Shown here piece by piece: positions 5,896 through 8,670 of a stretch of DNA of 8,670 nucleotides. The first letter of the stretch is position 1. The number at the start of each line of letters is the position of its first letter. The notes under the pieces were generated by a model. The model had not been told where the DNA came from. It was given only the letters and a program-made list of their open reading frames with translations, and searched no databases. Source of the stretch: Bacteroidaceae bacterium (GTDB lineage Bacteria > Bacteroidota > Bacteroidia > Bacteroidales > Bacteroidaceae); assembly GCA_023227685.1 (NCBI GenBank), contig JALNVG010000095.1, forward strand, positions 1-8,670. The letters run 5' to 3'. A program made the translations under genes and the position numbers.

Positions 5896-6603
5896 CTAAT
5901 AAAGATATTTATCAGGTACAAGCCCAAGTATATTGATCTCTTTAGATTTTGACATATCCCCGGGATTCGTTCCCAATACCCCTTCGGGGATAGGCTTCCC
6001 TATTTTCTTAAAAAAAGCTTTCCAAAGCGGCGAGATTTTGCCCGTACGGAGATCTTTGAAAGACATCGGAGAGGCTTTAAAAATCGGTTTCCCGTTAATC
6101 CTGAAAGTTTCGTAAACCAACTCACTGCAATAATATTTATCATTGTCGGGCAAGAATTCATTATCGTAAGGTTTTCCTATCAATGTTTTAATTTGGGGTA
6201 TGGCATAAGCTATCGCCTCAGAATATTTTTTCTTCACCCGACCCACCACAACCACCGGGACATGATTCTCCGTGGCGGATTTGGCAAGAAACTCATGCAA
6301 CGGGGTTTCTCGTACTCCCGATGATACAGCCTCAAACACATAAATGCTATCCTTATCTCTAAAGGCCACACCCACATGAGAAAAATGATATTGATCGATG
6401 CTTCGCGTAGCGGCAACAACGGCACTCGAAATCGATGAGTCCGGCTTATGCTCCTGAAAAAGCAGATCACCGGTTTTGATACTGAATGTTTTACTTACTC
6501 CTTGGGCTTTACAGCTAAAAAAAAAGACTGATAAGAACAGCAACAGACATATTCCAATGTTCTGTTTATACCGATCTCTAATTTCTTTTTCGATTCTATC
6601 CAT
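5896..6603 (-). CDS. YiiX/YebB-like NlpC/P60-superfamily cysteine hydrolase, probable lipoprotein
   Basis: 235 residues from the ATG at 6601-6603 (MDRIEKEIRDRY). An in-frame ATG at 6658-6660 would fall at the predicted transcription start and adds an unlikely basic tail, so it is rejected. After a polar N-terminus comes a hydrophobic segment (16-30) ending FFFSC, giving a relaxed lipobox with C31. The catalytic domain shows GDLLFQ at 45-50, FSHVGVAF with H76, YVFEAVSSGV at 88-97, and GKPYDNEF followed by KYYCSELVYETF with C159. This His-before-Cys order is the permuted papain-like layout of the YiiX/YebB (Peptidase C92) branch of NlpC/P60. Related enzymes cleave peptide, amide or thioester bonds, often in cell-wall or lipid contexts; the substrate here is unknown. 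Likely acts in the periplasm or at the outer membrane. It has its own promoter and a hairpin leader, so it is probably not co-transcribed with the DsrE-like gene 103 bases upstream. Confidence 0.88.
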   Translation of the reverse strand: MDRIEKEIRDRYKQNIGICLLLFLSVFFFSCKAQGVSKTFSIKTGDLLFQEHKPDSSISSAVVAATRSIDQYHFSHVGVAFRDKDSIYVFEAVSSGVRETPLHEFLAKSATENHVPVVVVGRVKKKYSEAIAYAIPQIKTLIGKPYDNEFLPDNDKYYCSELVYETFRINGKPIFKASPMSFKDLRTGKISPLWKAFFKKIGKPIPEGVLGTNPGDMSKSKEINILGLVPDKYLY

Positions 6604-6629
6604 CTTACAGTTAAATTTCAAATTAAACG

Positions 6630-6648
6630 TCCGCCTCCCCCGGGCGGA
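6630..6648 (-). other. GC-rich stem-loop in the cysteine hydrolase leader
   Basis: TCCGCC (6630-6635) and GGCGGA (6643-6648) form a perfect 6-bp all-but-one-GC stem with a 7-base loop; the stem extends with a bulge. It stands out in an AT-rich region, lies 26 bases before the ATG and within a few bases of the predicted mRNA 5' end. A 5'-end stabilising hairpin or a protein-binding site are possible roles. Confidence 0.5.
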
Positions 6649-6662
6649 ACTCTTATACAATT

Positions 6663-6670
6663 CAAAGTAA
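6663..6670 (-). promoter_or_regulatory. -7 box for the cysteine hydrolase gene
   Basis: On the minus strand TTACTTTG, the same variant as in the small lipoprotein promoter. The -33 candidate is ATTG about 21 bases upstream, one mismatch from TTTG. Predicted start is around 6655, just before the GC-rich stem-loop. Confidence 0.4.
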
Positions 6671-6706
6671 ATTAAAACGGTACAACAGCAGCAATGTAAT
6701 ATTCAC

Positions 6707-7042
6707 TCACACCGTGATAAGATACTCCCTGTCTTTTATATAATCGGTCATCGGTTCGCCCATATAACGAACTGTCACACCAAGTTTTGTCAACGTTTCC
6801 GTTACTCCAAAATTATCACAACAATCTTTGCAAGCCTCAATGGTTACACCGGCATGCAGCATTTCCATAATTTCGGTTTGCACTTGTGCATCACGACCGG
6901 CCAATTTTACTGAAGCTCCCCAGATAATAACATTAACTTGCCTGTACCATTTTTTTTTAATAGAATTGGTGGCGTACATTGACAACATATTAAAAATAGT
7001 ATCCTTATTGTCTGTTATCCAAAGAATATTAAGCTTGTCCAT
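6707..7042 (-). CDS. DsrE-like (DsrE/DsrF superfamily) small protein
   Basis: A 111-residue soluble protein, MDKLNILWITDNKDT, with the alternating strand-helix pattern of the DsrE/DsrF fold. VNVIIWGASVKLA (36-48) forms a central strand and helix. GVTIEACKDCCDNFGV (65-80) carries three cysteines (C71, C74, C75), and the C-terminus has GVTVRYMGEPMTDYIK. DsrE-family proteins include sulfur carriers of the Dsr and Tus systems, where a cysteine in this region carries persulfide, as well as many stand-alone members of unknown role. The C-x-x-C-C arrangement makes sulfur or redox chemistry plausible but unproven. No Dsr, Tus or sulfurtransferase partners are in the window, so I would not assign a sulfur pathway. 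Length fits the family. It has a -7 box upstream and is divergent from the M64 peptidase gene. Confidence 0.82.
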   Translation of the reverse strand: MDKLNILWITDNKDTIFNMLSMYATNSIKKKWYRQVNVIIWGASVKLAGRDAQVQTEIMEMLHAGVTIEACKDCCDNFGVTETLTKLGVTVRYMGEPMTDYIKDREYLITV

Positions 7043-7085
7043 TTTGATAATTGTTTAGATCCTTTTAAAGCAAATTCCTATAATG

Positions 7086-7093
7086 CAAAGATA
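7086..7093 (-). promoter_or_regulatory. -7 box for the DsrE-like gene
   Basis: Minus strand TATCTTTG, full match to TAnnTTTG, 43 bases upstream of the ATG at 7042. No good -33 TTTG is seen at the expected distance. Confidence 0.5.
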
Positions 7094-7196
7094 ACGAAAA
7101 AAACTATACTTCACTGATAAATCAGCCTTCGTGTATGAAAATCAAATTTATTTATAAAAAACACATAATAAATCATACAGTAAATAAAAAATTACA

Positions 7197-7204
7197 TATA
7201 TTTG
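7197..7204 (+). promoter_or_regulatory. Candidate -7 box for the M64 peptidase gene
   Basis: TATATTTG matches TAnnTTTG, with no clear -33. It would give a leader of about 130 bases before the ATG at 7342. The leader contains AAGGA at 7326-7330, which is 3 bases before an out-of-frame ATG (7334; 9 codons to TAA) and 11 before the real start. The rest of the 299-base divergent gap 7043-7341 is AT-rich and shows nothing else I can name. Confidence 0.35.
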
Positions 7205-7341
7205 TTCAATTACTTACTTCTTTTGTATCGAAGATCTTTGTTTCTGCCTTAAAAGTTTGTAGTTTATCCTTCAAGACACAGGGGATATTAAGTCGCTGTA
7301 ATAAATACCTCAGTACAGAATTGATAAGGATTTATGAAATT

Positions 7342-8670
7342 ATGCAAATACTTAAATCTATAAAACTTAGTTGGTATGCCACCATGATCGGCCTTTGCCT
7401 ATCCGGATGTTCCAATAATGATACTCCTGCCGTAAGATCATTGAACCTCTCGCAGACCACAGATTCCTTATTCACTGATTCAACATTACAATTAAAAATC
7501 ACTTACTCGCCACCGGAAGCCGATGAGCCCGATGTGGTGTGGACTACATCAAATTCTAATAAAGCAACCGTTGATGATCAGGGATTGGTAACGGCGCATA
7601 CCCCCGGCCAAGCTACGATTACTGCAACCACTACCAATAAAAAGAAAGTAATATTGACAGCCACCACTCAATTAGTCATTGTAAGAAAAGCAACTGGCAT
7701 AAGTCTGGATTATTCTACTGCCATAATACGTTTGAACAGCAAAAAGACATTAACCGCCACTATTACACCTTCCGATGCATCTTATACCGATGCCGCATGG
7801 AATACATCCGACAGTACAATCGTAACAGTCAACGAAGAAGGCATATTGACAGGCAAAGCTTTGGGCACCGCCACCGTCACAGCAACCCTTGCCAATGGCG
7901 ATTCACCCCTATCGGCAACTTGTAAGGTTACCATCAAAGCATTAATCAATACCACCGAAGGGAGCGTTGTCAAACTCAATACACATACTATCGATCTGGG
8001 AATTCCAATTATACTGCTGGGCGACGGGTTCACCAATTCCGAGGTTGCAAACGGCGATTATGAAGCCGCCATGGAGGAAGCACGTGATGATTTATTCTCC
8101 GTAGCACCGATAACAAAATTATACCAATATTTTGATGTCTACTATGTAACAGCAATTTCAAGCAGCAGCACCTTCGGAAATAACCAGACAGCTTTTGATG
8201 CCAACATAGATACTGAAAGCACACATATAGAAGGAAATGACATCAAATGTATAGAATATGCCAGAAAGGCGGTCAATAATATTCAACATGCATTGATAGT
8301 GGTTGTGCTGAATATTAACAAATATGCGGGAACAACATACATGTATTATAACACCTTAGGTAATACAGCTTATAATTATTACTATTACTCCATCGCCTAT
8401 TGCCCGATGAGCCGTGAAACAAAAGAAAAAGGTATGGACTTTGCTTCCTTGATCTATCATGAGGCAGTAGGACACGGATTGGCCAAACTGGGCGACGAAT
8501 ATTATTACGAAGCCAACGGAACTATTCCTCAAACAGAGGTCAGTAGCTATGAATCAGCCCAGAAATACGGATATTATAGCAACGGGAATTTCTCTAATGA
8601 TTCAACCGATGTATCATGGGGTAGCTTGCTGAGTAGTGGTAACTACACCTCCGAAGGATTAAGTATGTAC
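7342..8670 (+). CDS. Lipoprotein with two BIG2 Ig-like domains and an M64-type metallopeptidase domain (3' end off window)
   Basis: 443 residues are present and the frame is open at the right edge. The start MQILKSIKLSW leads into a lipoprotein signal with a clean lipobox LSGC (C23). Two bacterial Ig-like group 2 repeats follow, about 32-114 and 118-199, each with the usual pattern: a W in the middle (VVWTTSNS; AAWNTSDS), then G-hxTxxxxGxATxTAT. The peptidase domain begins about 210, with IPIILLGDGFT (221-231), and contains the zinc motif HEAVGHGLAKLGDEY at 373-387. H373 and H378 are ligands, E374 the base, and D385 the likely third ligand, as in peptidase family M64 (IgA-peptidase type). Such Bacteroidales proteins are typically surface or periplasmic lipoproteins; 'IgA peptidase' is a family label, not evidence for IgA cleavage. 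The Ig-like domains probably act as a stalk. It is divergent from the DsrE-like gene, and I see no functional link to its neighbours. Confidence 0.92.
   Translation, partial: MQILKSIKLSWYATMIGLCLSGCSNNDTPAVRSLNLSQTTDSLFTDSTLQLKITYSPPEADEPDVVWTTSNSNKATVDDQGLVTAHTPGQATITATTTNKKKVILTATTQLVIVRKATGISLDYSTAIIRLNSKKTLTATITPSDASYTDAAWNTSDSTIVTVNEEGILTGKALGTATVTATLANGDSPLSATCKVTIKALINTTEGSVVKLNTHTIDLGIPIILLGDGFTNSEVANGDYEAAMEEARDDLFSVAPITKLYQYFDVYYVTAISSSSTFGNNQTAFDANIDTESTHIEGNDIKCIEYARKAVNNIQHALIVVVLNINKYAGTTYMYYNTLGNTAYNYYYYSIAYCPMSRETKEKGMDFASLIYHEAVGHGLAKLGDEYYYEANGTIPQTEVSSYESAQKYGYYSNGNFSNDSTDVSWGSLLSSGNYTSEGLSMY

Noticed and set aside
7782..8224. Two minus-strand frames opposite the M64 peptidase gene
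   Set aside because: They are antisense to the BIG2 and peptidase domains, whose motifs are clear in the plus frame.

Overview
The window looks like chromosomal DNA of a Bacteroides-type bacterium (Bacteroidales). Three things point there. Many promoter candidates fit the Bacteroidetes pattern of a -33 TTTG, a spacer of about 19-21 bases and a -7 TAnnTTTG. Start codons sit behind A/T-rich leaders with weak or no Shine-Dalgarno. The proteins also fit: an 831-residue MutS2, three lipoprotein-type proteins, and an Ig-like/M64 peptidase. The genus assignment is inferred from these signals and protein resemblance; no database was searched.

Left part (1-1865): a minus-strand pair, a SAM-dependent methyltransferase followed by an RsgA/YjeQ-type GTPase that runs off the left edge. 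The two overlap by 4 bases (ATGA), so they are probably translationally coupled. Their leader (about 1366-1540) carries two stem-loops. Between the pair and a tRNA-Ser(UGA) gene is a cluster of short TTTGTGTCC/TTTTTGTCC repeats and a strong terminator hairpin. This arrangement at a tRNA 3' end resembles an integrative-element attachment region, but no integrase is visible.

Middle (1866-4908): a 547-base AT-rich gap holds a textbook tRNA-Ser promoter pointing left and a -7 box just before mutS2 pointing right. mutS2 is complete, with the MutS-type ATPase, a long coiled coil and a C-terminal Smr domain.

Right part (4909-8670): converging on mutS2 is a small lipoprotein gene of unknown function. 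Next come a plus-strand tRNA-Thr(CGU) with its own promoter and terminator, a minus-strand lipoprotein-like YiiX/YebB-type cysteine hydrolase (NlpC/P60 superfamily), and a minus-strand DsrE-like protein. Divergent from the last is a plus-strand lipoprotein with two Ig-like (BIG2) domains and an M64-type metallopeptidase domain, cut by the right edge. Most genes have their own promoter, so only the methyltransferase/GTPase pair looks like a real operon.

I do not see a convincing new multi-gene system. The best leads are the tRNA-Ser junction with its repeats and structured leader, the methyltransferase/GTPase pair, the tRNA-Thr with two unpaired stem positions, and the hairpin at the predicted 5' end of the cysteine hydrolase mRNA.
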